Source: UBA2357 sp002344625
GTDB taxonomy: Bacteria > Pseudomonadota > Gammaproteobacteria > Burkholderiales > Rhodocyclaceae
NCBI GenBank assembly: GCA_937995335.1
Contig: CALKIH010000018.1
Coordinates: forward strand, 58,519-122,518
Length of the DNA stretch: 64,000 nt
Direction: 5' to 3'
Numbering within the stretch: position 1 is the first letter of the stretch; each line of letters starts with the position of its first letter. Under the pieces are notes generated by a model that worked only from the letters and a program-made list of their open reading frames with translations, was not told where the DNA came from and did not search any database. Shown piece by piece: positions 34,339 through 43,918 of this stretch. The position numbers were made by a program, and so were the translations under genes.

Positions 34339-37026
34339 ATGAAAGAAAAGCACTATCTCAGCCCATTGCTCGAACCGAAATCGGTCGGCGTCATCGGCGC
34401 CAGCGAACGCGAATCCTCCCTCGGCAACGTCGTGATCCGGAACATGCTCGACGCCGGCTTCAAGGGACGTCTGTTCGCGATCAACCCCAAGCATGAAACG
34501 GTGCTCGGCATTCCCTGCCACAAATCGGTCGAAGAGGTGCCCCATCGGCTTGATCTCGCCGTGATCGCGCTGCGCGCCGACAAGGTGCCGGGCGTCATCG
34601 ACAGCTGCGGCCGCGCCGGCGTCAAGGCGGTCATCGTGCTGACCGCGGGTTTTTCCGAAAGCGACAAGCGCGGTGCGATGCTCGAGCGGCACGTGGTTGA
34701 AGCGGCCCGCCGCCACCGCATCCGCCTGCTCGGCCCCAACTGCCTGGGCATCATGCGCCCCGAACTCGGGCTGAACGCCACCTTCGCCCACGCCAGCGCC
34801 CTGAAGGGCTCGATCGGCCTGATCTCGCAGTCCGGCGCCCTGTGCGCGGCGATCCTCGACTGGGCCAAACCCAACAACGTCGGCTTTTCGGCGGTGGTTT
34901 CGCTCGGCACCAGCAGCGACATCGACTTTGGCGAAGTGCTCGAATACATGGTGTCGGATTCGCGCACCGAGAGCATCTTCCTGTACGTCGAAGGCATTCG
35001 CGACGCCCGCCGCTTCATGAGTGCGCTGCGCGCCGCCGCACGGGTCAAGCCGGTGCTGCTGATCAAGGTCGGCCGCCATCCCGAGGCATCGCGCGCCGTC
35101 CTCCAGCACTCGGGCGCGATCGCCGGCGAGGACAGCGTGTTCGACGCCGCGCTGCGCCGTGCCGGCGTGATCCGGCTTTACAACCTGGGGCAGCTGTTCG
35201 CCGCGGCGAATGCCTTGTTCTCGCATTTCCGTCCGCGCGGCAACCGGCTCGCGGTGATCACCAACGGCGGCGGCCCGGGCGTCATGGCGGCCGACCGCGC
35301 GGCCGACCTCGGCATTCCGCTGTCCGAGTTCGCCGACATCACGATGGAGAAGCTCAACGCGGCGCTGCCGACCCACTGGTCGCATGGCAACCCGATCGAC
35401 ATCGGCGGCGACGCCGACGTCGAGCGCTATCGCAAGGCGGTCCAGATCGCGCTCGAGGGCCCTCATGTCGACGGCGTGCTCGTGATGCTGACGCCCCAGG
35501 CGATGACCGATCCGTCCGAGGTCGCCCGGGCGATCATCGAGATCGAAAAGACCGCCGACAAGCCGGTCGTGACCTGTTGGATGGGCGAAGAACTGGTCAG
35601 CGAAGCACGCCACCTGTTCAACGAAGCCGGCATACCGACGTTCCGCACGCCCGAACCGGCGGTGGAGCTGTTCAGCCACATCTCCGCCTACTACCGCAAC
35701 CAGAAGCTGCTGATGCAGACGCCGTCGTCGCTGACGCACCTGAATCCGCCCAGCGTCGAAAGCGCCCGCCTGGTGATCGAAACCGCGCTGGCCGAGCGGC
35801 GCAAGGTATTGAACGAGATGGAGTCGAAAGCGCTGCTCGCGGCCTTCCGGATTCCGATCGCGCAAACGGTCGTCGCCCGCTCGGCCACCGAAGCGATGGT
35901 CCTCGCCGAAGAAATCGGCCTGCCGGTCGTCATGAAGATCGATTCGCCGTCGATCATCCACAAGGCCGACTCGGGCGGCGTGCGCCTCAACCTGGGCAGC
36001 CTGGCCGCGGTGCGCACGGCGTATCAGGAGATACTCGACGAGGTCAAGCGCAACAAGCCCGACGCCGCGATCAATGGCGTCGCGATCGAGCCGATGATCC
36101 TCAAGCGCAACGGCCGCGAACTGGTCGTGAATGTCCGCCGCGACCCGGTCTTCGGGCCGGTCATCGCATTCGGCGAGGGTGGCAACAAGGTCGAGGCCAA
36201 CAAGGATCTCGCCGTCGCCCTGCCCCCCCTCAACCACTATCTGGTGCGCGACCTGGTGCGCTCGTCGCGGGTGTGGAGCCTGCTCGGCGAGTTCCGCAAC
36301 ATGCCGGCGATCAACATGGACGCGCTCGAGTTCGTGCTGCTGCGGATCTCGGAAATGGTCTGCGAATTGCCGTGGGTGCGCGAGCTCGAGATCAATCCGC
36401 TGATCGTCGACGAACACGGCGCGGTCGCGGTCGATGCCCGGGTCGTTGCCGACAACATTTCGCCGTCGGCGGACCGCTACGATCACATGGCGATCCATCC
36501 CTACCCGTCGCAGCTCATCACCAAGTGGATGCAGCCTGACGGCGTCGAGATCACGATTCGCCCAATCAAGCCCGAAGATGCCGAGCTCGAGGTCGACTTC
36601 GTGCGCAAGCTCTCGGCCGAGACCAAGTATTACCGCTTCATGAACACGATGCGCGAGCTGCCGCCCGCGATGGTCGCGCGGCTCACCCAGATCGACTACG
36701 ACCGCGAGATGGCCTTCCTCGCCACGGTCGACGTCGACGGCGTCGAAGTCGAGGTCGGGGTGTGCCGCTACGCGGTGAATCCGGACGGCGAATCCTGCGA
36801 ATTCGCGGTGGTGGTGGCTGACGACTGGCAAAAACGCGGCCTGGCGCGCAAGCTCATGCAGATACTCATCGAAACCGCGCGCAATCGCGGCCTCGAGTAC
36901 ATGAACGGAGTCTTTCTCGCATCGAACGAGCGCATGCTCAAGTTCGTGCAAGGGCTTGGCTTCGTGCTCAGCAACGACCCGGAAGACAGCACCGTCAAGC
37001 TCGGTGTGCTTTCGTTGCAGGGTTGA
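34339..37026 (+). CDS. Pat-like bifunctional acyl-CoA synthetase-fold / GNAT protein acetyltransferase
   Basis: 895 residues: CoA-binding domain (1-about 130, VGVIGASERESSLGNVV), succinyl-CoA-ligase-like domain, ATP-grasp region (about 480-700) and a C-terminal GNAT domain (about 725-890, with VVADDWQKRGLARKLMQIL). This is the layout of PatZ/Pat, which acetylates lysines of enzymes such as acetyl-CoA synthetase. A His is present at residue 257 (LQHSGAIAGED), the position that carries phosphohistidine in ADP-forming acetyl-CoA synthetases. Catalytic ligase activity is therefore not excluded. It is a single gene after the kinase with a 190-bp gap. Confidence 0.85.
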   Translation: MKEKHYLSPLLEPKSVGVIGASERESSLGNVVIRNMLDAGFKGRLFAINPKHETVLGIPCHKSVEEVPHRLDLAVIALRADKVPGVIDSCGRAGVKAVIVLTAGFSESDKRGAMLERHVVEAARRHRIRLLGPNCLGIMRPELGLNATFAHASALKGSIGLISQSGALCAAILDWAKPNNVGFSAVVSLGTSSDIDFGEVLEYMVSDSRTESIFLYVEGIRDARRFMSALRAAARVKPVLLIKVGRHPEASRAVLQHSGAIAGEDSVFDAALRRAGVIRLYNLGQLFAAANALFSHFRPRGNRLAVITNGGGPGVMAADRAADLGIPLSEFADITMEKLNAALPTHWSHGNPIDIGGDADVERYRKAVQIALEGPHVDGVLVMLTPQAMTDPSEVARAIIEIEKTADKPVVTCWMGEELVSEARHLFNEAGIPTFRTPEPAVELFSHISAYYRNQKLLMQTPSSLTHLNPPSVESARLVIETALAERRKVLNEMESKALLAAFRIPIAQTVVARSATEAMVLAEEIGLPVVMKIDSPSIIHKADSGGVRLNLGSLAAVRTAYQEILDEVKRNKPDAAINGVAIEPMILKRNGRELVVNVRRDPVFGPVIAFGEGGNKVEANKDLAVALPPLNHYLVRDLVRSSRVWSLLGEFRNMPAINMDALEFVLLRISEMVCELPWVRELEINPLIVDEHGAVAVDARVVADNISPSADRYDHMAIHPYPSQLITKWMQPDGVEITIRPIKPEDAELEVDFVRKLSAETKYYRFMNTMRELPPAMVARLTQIDYDREMAFLATVDVDGVEVEVGVCRYAVNPDGESCEFAVVVADDWQKRGLARKLMQILIETARNRGLEYMNGVFLASNERMLKFVQGLGFVLSNDPEDSTVKLGVLSLQG

Positions 37027-37061
37027 GCGCGAGTCGGCCGAATCACACCGGAGCACGCCCA

Positions 37062-37910
37062 ATGGCAGCCGCGATCGAAGCCCTGATGGTGCACGGCCAA
37101 CCCGCGCTCGCGCTCCAGTGCGGTCGCGGCGCGCGCGCGGTCGTATCGCTTTTCGGCGCCCAGTTGCTGTCGTGGACGCCGCCCGGGGGCGACGAGCGAC
37201 TGTATCTGAGCGACACCGCCCGCTTCGACGGCACGGGTGCGATCCGCGGCGGCGTGCCGGTGTGCTTTCCGCAGTTCGCCGGACTCGGCAAACTACCGCA
37301 CCATGGATTCGCGCGCACCCGCAACTGGACGGTCACCGAACAGCGCACCCGCGACGACTTCGCGTTGCTGACCCTCGGGCTCGATGACGACGATGAAACC
37401 TGGGCGCTATGGCCGCACGGTTTCCACGCCGAGCTCACCATCGTGATCGAAGGTCCGCGCCTCGACGTCGAACTGGGGGTCGAGAACGCCGGTCATGGCC
37501 CCTTTGCCTTCACCGCGGCGCTCCACACCTATCTGCGCGTGCGCGAGGTCGAGCACTGCCGGCTCGAAGGACTGCACGGCTTCGACTACCGCGACCGGCT
37601 CGACCAGGACCGCATCCACCGCGAAAGCGGCGACGCGCTCACGGTCGACGCCGAAATCGACCGCGTCTACCACGGCGTCACCCGCCCCCTGCTCCTGAGC
37701 GAGGGCGGACGCAGCCTCGCGATCCATGCCGAGGGTTTTCCCGACGTGGTGGTGTGGAACCCGTGGGAAGCACGCTGCGCCGAGCTGCCCGACATGCCGG
37801 CCCTGGGCTTTCGGCACATGCTGTGTGTCGAGGCCGCCGCGGCCCGCAGCAAGGTCCAGCTCGACGCCGGCGAGAACTGGACCGGACGCCAAACCCTGAT
37901 CGCACTCTGA
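37062..37910 (+). CDS. D-hexose-6-phosphate mutarotase (YeaD family)
   Basis: 282-residue aldose-1-epimerase-fold protein. Typical motifs are GAQLLSWTPPGGDERLYLS, GAIRGGVPVCFPQF, HGFARTRNWTV and VVVWNPWEARCAELPDMPA. It is expected to interconvert anomers of glucose-6-phosphate in the cytoplasm. ATG 37062 (MAAAIEALMVHG) is taken as the start; the upstream extension lacks similarity to the family. Confidence 0.88.
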   Translation: MAAAIEALMVHGQPALALQCGRGARAVVSLFGAQLLSWTPPGGDERLYLSDTARFDGTGAIRGGVPVCFPQFAGLGKLPHHGFARTRNWTVTEQRTRDDFALLTLGLDDDDETWALWPHGFHAELTIVIEGPRLDVELGVENAGHGPFAFTAALHTYLRVREVEHCRLEGLHGFDYRDRLDQDRIHRESGDALTVDAEIDRVYHGVTRPLLLSEGGRSLAIHAEGFPDVVVWNPWEARCAELPDMPALGFRHMLCVEAAAARSKVQLDAGENWTGRQTLIAL

Positions 37911-38061
37911 GCACGGCCGTCCCGGCGCAAGCATCCGGGGACGCCGGCGCCCCGTCCGCCGGGCTTGCACCGCGGCGCGCCTTGATTCACCATCGCGCAC
38001 TTTCCGCGTACCCTACAACGACCGCTCCGCAAAACCGCAAGGTCCAGCGACTGGATTCGCC

Positions 38062-40413
38062 ATGCTGCCACCCATCGAACACCGTATCGCCATCGAGCTG
38101 GGCGTCTCGCCGCGCCAGGTCTTTTCCGCCGTCCAACTACTGGACGAAGGCGCGACCGTGCCCTTCGTGGCACGCTATCGCAAGGAAGCCACCGGCGGGC
38201 TGGACGACACCCAGTTGCGCACCCTCGAAGAACGCCTTGGCTATCTGCGGGAACTCGAAGAACGCCGCGCCAGCGTGATCGGCTCGATCGAAGAGCAAGG
38301 CAAGCTCACCGCCGAACTGCGCGAACAGATCGAGACGGCCGAAACCAAGCAGCGCCTCGAAGACTTGTACCTGCCCTACAAGCAGAAGCGCCGCACCAAG
38401 GCCCAGATCGCGCGCGAGGCCGGCATCGCCCCGCTGGCCGCGGCCCTGCTGGCCGATCCGATGCTGGCACCGGAAGCGGAGGCCGGCACATATCTCAATG
38501 CCGAGGCCGGCTTCGCCGATGTGAAGAGCGTCCTCGACGGCGCCCGCCAGATCCTGATCGAACAATTCGCGGAGGACGCGACCCTGATCGGCAGCCTTCG
38601 CGATTTCCTGCGCGAACACGGCCAGGTGCGTTCCGGCGTGATCGAGGGCAAGGAAAGCGAAGGCGCCAAGTTCCGCGACTGGTTCGACTTCAGCGAAGCG
38701 CTCGAAACCCTGCCGTCGCACCGCGCGCTGGCACTCCTGCGCGGACGCAACGAGGGCGTGCTGCGCCTGTCGCTCGACGTCGATCGGCCCGACCCGACGG
38801 CGCCCCATCCGTGCGAAAGCCGTATCGCCGCGCGCATGGGCATTCGCGACCAAGGCCGGCCCGGCGACAAATGGCTGCTCGACACGGCCCGCTGGGCCTG
38901 GAACGTCAAGATCTCGATTCATCTCGAACTCGAGCTCATGGGCCAGTTGCGCGAACGCGCCGAAGAAGAAGCGATCCGGGTCTTCGCCCGCAACCTCAAG
39001 GACCTGCTGCTGGCGGCACCGGCCGGCAGCCGCCCGACCATGGGGCTCGATCCCGGCATTCGCACCGGGGTCAAGGTCGCGGTGGTGGATGCGACCGGCA
39101 AGCTGGTCGACACCGCCACCATCTACCCTTTCGAACCGCGCCGCGACCGCGAATCGAGCCTGGCCGCGCTCGCCACGCTGGCCCGGCGGCACGGGGTCGA
39201 ACTGGTCGCGATCGGCAACGGCACCGCCTCGCGCGAAACCGACGCCCTCGCCGCCGAGCTCATGAAGCGGCACCCGGAACTGCACCTGACCCGGATCATG
39301 GTCTCGGAAGCCGGCGCATCGGTGTACTCCGCGTCCGAGCTGGCCGCGCGCGAGTTCCCCGACGTCGATGTGTCCTTGCGCGGCGCGGTCTCGATCGCCC
39401 GGCGCCTGCAGGATCCGCTTGCCGAACTGGTCAAGATCGATCCCAAGTCCATCGGCGTGGGCCAATACCAGCATGATGTCAATCAGAGCCGGCTGGCGAA
39501 GAGTCTCGATGCGGTGGTCGAGGATTGCGTGAACGCGGTTGGCGTCGATGTGAACACCGCGTCCGCCCCGCTGCTGGCGCGCATTTCCGGCCTCAATGCC
39601 AACCTTGCCGCCAACGTGGTCGAACATCGCAACAGCAACGGCCCGTTCAAGAGCCGCGCCAGCCTCAAGGACGTTCCCCGGCTGGGGCCCAAGACGTTCG
39701 AACAGGCCGCCGGCTTCCTGCGCGTCTCCAACGGCGACAACCCGCTCGACGCCTCGGGCGTGCACCCCGAAGCCTACCCGGTGGTCGAGCGCATCCTGGC
39801 GCGGGTGCAAAAAGGCGTGCACGAGCTCATGGGCGATGCCGCGGTGCTGAAGAACCTCGAAGCCGGACTCTTCACCGACACGCGATTCGGCCTGCCGACG
39901 GTCAAGGACATCCTGGCCGAGCTCGAAAAACCGGGGCGCGACCCCCGCCCCGAGTTTCGCACCGCGACCTTCCGCGACGGCATCGAAACGCTCAAGGACC
40001 TCTCGCCCGGCATGCTGCTCGAAGGCGTGGTGACCAATGTCACCAATTTCGGCGCCTTCGTCGATATCGGCGTTCACCAGGATGGACTGGTCCATATCTC
40101 GGCACTCGCCGAGCGCTTCGTGAAGGACCCGCACAGCGTGGTCAAAGCCGGCCAGGTGGTCAAGGTCAAGGTGCTCGAGGTGGACTTGCCACGCAATCGC
40201 ATCGCGCTGACGATGCGGCTCAGCGATGAACCCCAGCCCAAGGCGGGCGAAGCCGCCAGGGGGGGCGAGCGCGGCGCCGGGCGCGGCACGGCCACGCGCG
40301 CCAAGGATCCGCGCGGAGGGCGCAACGACCAGCCCCGCCCCGAGCGCAACACCCGGCCGGCGGGCGGCGGCGCGATGGCCGACGCCCTGGCTAAGGCGCT
40401 GCGCTCGAAATGA
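38062..40413 (+). CDS. tex: Transcription accessory protein Tex
   Basis: 783-residue nucleic-acid-binding protein. It has the N-terminal helical Tex domain (VPFVARYRKEATGGLDD at about 34-50), a YqgF/RNaseH-like core (GLDPGIRTGVKVAVVD) and helix-hairpin-helix segments (ISGLNANLAANVVEHRN, LKDVPRLGPKTFEQAAGFLR). An S1 RNA-binding domain follows (LEGVVTNVTNFGAFVDIGVHQDGLVHIS). The C-terminal tail after about 730 is Arg/Gly-rich and looks disordered. Tex affects transcription and stress tolerance in proteobacteria; the details are not known from sequence. Confidence 0.96.
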   Translation: MLPPIEHRIAIELGVSPRQVFSAVQLLDEGATVPFVARYRKEATGGLDDTQLRTLEERLGYLRELEERRASVIGSIEEQGKLTAELREQIETAETKQRLEDLYLPYKQKRRTKAQIAREAGIAPLAAALLADPMLAPEAEAGTYLNAEAGFADVKSVLDGARQILIEQFAEDATLIGSLRDFLREHGQVRSGVIEGKESEGAKFRDWFDFSEALETLPSHRALALLRGRNEGVLRLSLDVDRPDPTAPHPCESRIAARMGIRDQGRPGDKWLLDTARWAWNVKISIHLELELMGQLRERAEEEAIRVFARNLKDLLLAAPAGSRPTMGLDPGIRTGVKVAVVDATGKLVDTATIYPFEPRRDRESSLAALATLARRHGVELVAIGNGTASRETDALAAELMKRHPELHLTRIMVSEAGASVYSASELAAREFPDVDVSLRGAVSIARRLQDPLAELVKIDPKSIGVGQYQHDVNQSRLAKSLDAVVEDCVNAVGVDVNTASAPLLARISGLNANLAANVVEHRNSNGPFKSRASLKDVPRLGPKTFEQAAGFLRVSNGDNPLDASGVHPEAYPVVERILARVQKGVHELMGDAAVLKNLEAGLFTDTRFGLPTVKDILAELEKPGRDPRPEFRTATFRDGIETLKDLSPGMLLEGVVTNVTNFGAFVDIGVHQDGLVHISALAERFVKDPHSVVKAGQVVKVKVLEVDLPRNRIALTMRLSDEPQPKAGEAARGGERGAGRGTATRAKDPRGGRNDQPRPERNTRPAGGGAMADALAKALRSK

Positions 40414-40504
40414 ACTCACCCGCCAGCACCGTAGCGCCCGATCGGCCCACTGCGACCCCGCATCGCGGCAGTATCGATTGGCGCGTCGAGACGGAGACGA
40501 AACC

Positions 40505-40873
40505 ATGAGCATCACGATCTACGGCATCAAGAACTGCAGCACCATGAAGAAGGCCTTCGACTGGCTGAACGAGCGCGGCGTCGCCTATCGCTTTCACGAT
40601 TACAAGAAAGGCGGCATCGATGCCGAGACGCTCCAGCGCTGGTGCGACCGCGCAGGCCGCGAGGCGTTGATCAACACCCGCGGCACCACCTGGCGCAAAC
40701 TCGACGAGCATCGGCGCGCCGTCGCCACCGACGCAGCCGCAATCGCGCTGATGGCCGAGCACCCCAGCCTGATCCGCCGCCCGGTCGTCGAACTCCCGGA
40801 CGGCAGCCTGCTGCTCGGCTTCGACCCGACCCGCTTCGAAGCCGCGCTGGCCCCGAGCGGAGGTGGCGCATGA
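40505..40873 (+). CDS. ArsC/Spx-like thioredoxin-fold protein (YffB type)
   Basis: 122 residues with the YffB/Spx signature MSITIYGIKNCSTMKKAFDWL, a single Cys at residue 11, RGTTWRKLDE and a C-terminal VVELPDGSLLLGFDP segment. The family resembles arsenate reductase but usually lacks proven arsenate activity. Its stop overlaps the Hsp33-like gene by 4 bp (ATGA), suggesting one transcript and a shared thiol-stress theme. Confidence 0.85.
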   Translation: MSITIYGIKNCSTMKKAFDWLNERGVAYRFHDYKKGGIDAETLQRWCDRAGREALINTRGTTWRKLDEHRRAVATDAAAIALMAEHPSLIRRPVVELPDGSLLLGFDPTRFEAALAPSGGGA

Positions 40874-41802
40874 GCAAGGACGCGCACGCACCGGGCGCGC
40901 ACCCGAGCTATGTGCAGCGCTTCCTGTTCGACGATCTCGACATCCGCGGCGCCGTCGTGCGGCTCGACGATGTCTGGACGGCGCTGCAGAAACGTCGCAG
41001 CTACCCGGAGCCGGTGGCCCGGCTCCTGGGCGAGATGTGCGCGGTGTCGGTCGTCATCGCCGGGAACCTGAAGCAGCCGGGACGGCTGACCTTCCAGCTT
41101 CGCGGCCAGGGCCCGCTCAAGATGGTGGTCGTCGACTGCGCCGAGTCGCTCAACCTGCGCGCGATGGCGCGGATCGACACGGCCATCGCCGAGCAGATCG
41201 CGGCGCTCGACAACCCCGGCCTGAGCGCGCTGATCGGCGACGGCAGCCTGCAGCTCACGCTCGACGCACCGTCGATGCACGAACCATATTCGAGCCTAGT
41301 GCCCATCGTGGGGACGCGGATCGCCGACGTGTTCGAGCACTACCTGATGCAGTCGGAACAACAGCCGGCGGCGCTGTGGCTCGCCTGCGACCAGAACACC
41401 GCGAGCGCCCTGTTTCTGCAGAAGCTCCCCGGTGCCGACCTGCATGACCCCGACGGCTGGTCGCGGGTGACGGCGCTCGCGGGCACCGTGCGTGATGCGG
41501 AACTGCTGTCGCTGTCGTCCGAAGCGCTTCTGACCCGCCTGTTCTCCGAAGAAACCGTGCGAGTGTTCGATCCGCGCCTGGTCAGTCATCACTGGCCGGC
41601 CGACCGCGCCAAGGTGGTGGAGATGCTGAAGGGGCTCGGCGAAGCCGAGGTGCGGCGGATCCTGACCGAACATGGCGAGGTTCTGGTGCAGGACGAGATG
41701 TCGAATCACGACTACCACTTCGAGGCCGAAGAAGTGGCCGAGATCTTCGCCCCCGGTCAAGACCCGCATCCGGTCGCGCCGCCCCCGCCCACCCTGCATT
41801 GA
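40870..41802 (+). CDS. hslO: Hsp33-like chaperone lacking the zinc-binding cysteines
   Basis: 310-residue homologue of the redox-switched chaperone Hsp33. The N-terminal domain is intact (VQRFLFDDLDIRGAVVRLD, GEMCAVSVVIAGNLKQPG, SSLVPIVGTRIADVFEHYL). The C-terminal switch domain is also recognisable (FDPRLVSHHW…LGEAEVRRILTEHGEVLVQ…). However, the CxC and CxxC zinc ligands are replaced, by alignment, with Trp242/Ala244 and Gln274/Met277. The remaining cysteines (57, 90, 173) lie elsewhere. It may be a non-redox chaperone, or regulated by heat or unfolding only. Confidence 0.85.
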   Translation: MSKDAHAPGAHPSYVQRFLFDDLDIRGAVVRLDDVWTALQKRRSYPEPVARLLGEMCAVSVVIAGNLKQPGRLTFQLRGQGPLKMVVVDCAESLNLRAMARIDTAIAEQIAALDNPGLSALIGDGSLQLTLDAPSMHEPYSSLVPIVGTRIADVFEHYLMQSEQQPAALWLACDQNTASALFLQKLPGADLHDPDGWSRVTALAGTVRDAELLSLSSEALLTRLFSEETVRVFDPRLVSHHWPADRAKVVEMLKGLGEAEVRRILTEHGEVLVQDEMSNHDYHFEAEEVAEIFAPGQDPHPVAPPPPTLH

Positions 41803-41901
41803 AGGCAACTGCGGGCGGGCCGTGCGGACGCGCCGATCTTCGGCCTTGCCCGAAGTCGATGCGCTAAGTAGACTGTTGTATTTTTCAGGCATTTCCGATT
41901 C

Positions 41902-42684
41902 ATGAGCGTCGCCCCCGCCCCCATCACTCGCCCGATCGAGTTTCGCAATGCCACCCTGGACTCGACCATTGCGATGCTGCGCGTTGCCGATGCGCCGGCG
42001 CTCGCCGACGCGCTGCACAAGATGCTTGGCGGCATGCCCGACTTCTTCAACGGCGAAGCGACGGTGCTCGACTTCGCCGAACTTGCCGACCCGCCGCAGC
42101 GCATTGACTGGCCGGGGCTCCTGAGCCTGCTCCGGCGCTTTCGTCTACAACCGATCGGAGTGCGCAACCTCGGCCCGGAACTCACCGAAGCCGCGCGCCA
42201 GGCCGGCCTGGCCCTGCTCGACGCAGCCGAACTGGGCGCGCCCGATGCGGCGCATGCCACCGCAACCGCCCCCACCCCCGAGCCCCCCCCCGCGGCGACA
42301 CCAGCCCCCGCTCCGGAACCGGCGCCCACGGCGACCAGTACGCTGTTCGTCGACCGACCCTTGCGCTCGGGCCAGCAGGTCTATGCGCGCGGCGGCGACA
42401 TCGTGCTGCTCGCAGGCATGAGCAATGGCGCCGAAGTGATCGCCGACGGGAGCATACAGTGCTACGGGCCGCTGCGCGGCCGTGCGATCGCCGGCGCCCA
42501 GGGCAACGCCGCCGCACGCATCATCACCACCAATTTCGGCCCCGAGATCGTCTCGATCGCGGGCGTTTACAAGACATTCGAACAAGGCATAGCCGAATCG
42601 CTGGCGGGCAAGGCAGCGCACGTGCGCATGCTTGCGCACGGCGCGGAACAAAAGCTTGGCATTGAATCGCTCGCGCTCGACTGA
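41902..42684 (+). CDS. minC: Septum site-determining protein MinC
   Basis: FtsZ-polymerisation inhibitor, 260 aa. The N-terminal domain (1-about 105) is followed by a linker very rich in Ala/Pro/Thr (about 112-145). The C-terminal right-handed beta-helix binds MinD (LFVDRPLRSGQQVYARGGDI, YGPLRGRAIAGAQGN). It is first in the minCDE operon; about 30 bp separate it from minD. Confidence 0.95.
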   Translation: MSVAPAPITRPIEFRNATLDSTIAMLRVADAPALADALHKMLGGMPDFFNGEATVLDFAELADPPQRIDWPGLLSLLRRFRLQPIGVRNLGPELTEAARQAGLALLDAAELGAPDAAHATATAPTPEPPPAATPAPAPEPAPTATSTLFVDRPLRSGQQVYARGGDIVLLAGMSNGAEVIADGSIQCYGPLRGRAIAGAQGNAAARIITTNFGPEIVSIAGVYKTFEQGIAESLAGKAAHVRMLAHGAEQKLGIESLALD

Positions 42685-42715
42685 GCGTGGAACACTCATC
42701 GGAAAGGGAACAAAC

Positions 42716-43531
42716 GTGACTCGAGTCGTTGTTGTAACTTCAGGCAAGGGCGGGGTGGGTAAAACCACCACCAGCGCCGCGTTCGCATCGGGCCTGGCGC
42801 TGCGCGGGTTCAAGACGGCCGTGATCGACTTCGATGTCGGCCTGCGCAACCTCGATCTGATCATGGGGTGCGAGCGGCGCGTCGTCTACGACTTCGTAAA
42901 CGTGATCAACGGTGAAGCGCGGCTGAACCAGGCGCTGATCAAGGACAAGCACTGCGAGAACCTGTTCGTGCTGCCCGCCTCGCAAACCCGCGACAAGGAA
43001 GCCCTCACCGAAGAAGGCGTCGAGGCGGTGATCCGCGAGCTCGAGCACATGGGTTTCGCTTACATCGTGTGCGATTCGCCGGCGGGCATCGAGCGCGGCG
43101 CCATCATGGCGCTCACCTTCGCCGACGAAGCAATCGTCACCACCAACCCCGAAGTCTCGTCGGTGCGCGATTCGGATCGCATCCTCGGCATCCTGCAGTC
43201 GAAATCGCGGCGGGCCGCCGAGGGGCGCGAGCCGGTCAAGGAACATCTGCTGCTCACCCGCTACTCTCCCAAGCGCGTCGACGACGGCGAAATGCTTTCG
43301 TACAAGGATGTGCAGGAACTCCTCCGGGTGCCGCTGATCGGCGTGATTCCCGAGTCCGAGTCGGTGCTGCATGCCTCGAACCAGGGCACGCCGGCCATCC
43401 ACCTCAAGGGAACCGATGTTTCGGAAGCCTACACCGACGTGGTTGCGCGATTCCTCGGCGAAGACCAGCCGCTGCGTTTCGTCAATTACGACAAACCAGG
43501 ACTGATCAAGCGCCTGTTCGGAGGCAAGTGA
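42716..43531 (+). CDS. minD: Septum site-determining ATPase MinD
   Basis: 271-residue deviant Walker ATPase that recruits MinC to the membrane. GKGGVGKTTT is at about 11-20, followed by the switch-I and switch-II segments (FDVGLRNLDL, VCDSPAGIE). The C-terminal amphipathic membrane-targeting helix is GLIKRLFGG. The start is a GTG at 42716 with GGAAAGGGAA upstream; the longer open frame overlaps minC and lacks family similarity. Confidence 0.97.
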   Translation: MTRVVVVTSGKGGVGKTTTSAAFASGLALRGFKTAVIDFDVGLRNLDLIMGCERRVVYDFVNVINGEARLNQALIKDKHCENLFVLPASQTRDKEALTEEGVEAVIRELEHMGFAYIVCDSPAGIERGAIMALTFADEAIVTTNPEVSSVRDSDRILGILQSKSRRAAEGREPVKEHLLLTRYSPKRVDDGEMLSYKDVQELLRVPLIGVIPESESVLHASNQGTPAIHLKGTDVSEAYTDVVARFLGEDQPLRFVNYDKPGLIKRLFGGK

Positions 43532-43532
43532 C

Positions 43533-43793
43533 ATGTCGCTACTGACCCTGCTGTTCGGCGAAAAGAAAAAGACCGCCTCGGTCGCCAAGGAGCGCCTGCA
43601 ACTCATCATCGCGCGCGAACACGGCACGGATGGGCGCGGGGCCGATTTCCTGCCGGCGCTGCAGCGCGAGCTGATCGAGGTGATCTCGAAGTACGTCGCG
43701 GTCAACCCCGACGACATCAAGGTTCAACTCGAGAAGCAGGACAACTACGAAGTCCTCGAAGTCAACATCGTCCTGCCCGAACTCAAGCCCTGA
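43533..43793 (+). CDS. minE: Cell division topological specificity factor MinE
   Basis: 86-residue protein that stimulates MinD ATPase and drives pole-to-pole oscillation. It has the N-terminal membrane-binding segment MSLLTLLFGEKKKTASVAKE, the anti-MinCD segment RLQLIIARE and the dimerising C-terminal part (FLPALQRELIEVISKYV). It follows minD by 1 bp. Confidence 0.97.
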   Translation: MSLLTLLFGEKKKTASVAKERLQLIIAREHGTDGRGADFLPALQRELIEVISKYVAVNPDDIKVQLEKQDNYEVLEVNIVLPELKP

Positions 43794-43799
43794 CAGACC

Positions 43800-43824
43800 G
43801 CGGGGGGCGTGTACCGCGCCCCGC
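43800..43824 (+). terminator. GC-rich hairpin after minE
   Basis: GCGGGG-G-GCG / CGC-G-CCCCGC with a 5-nt loop starts 7 bp after the minE stop. The 9-bp stem has one mismatch. There is no T tract, so an intrinsic terminator is only suggested. Confidence 0.35.
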
Positions 43825-43918
43825 TCCACCCCGTTCCGGTAAGCGCCGCACTCCCCGCCGCCTTGCCCTGACCCCCTTCTCGTCCCTCGTTTCCCGGCAT
43901 CGCGCACAGCGGCAAGTC

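Noticed and set aside
34291..37062. 923-residue minus-strand open frame over the Pat-like gene
   Set aside because: Shadow frame rich in Arg/His/Asp; the plus-strand protein has four recognisable domains.
38137..40515. 792-residue minus-strand open frame over tex
   Set aside because: Antisense shadow of a well-conserved gene.
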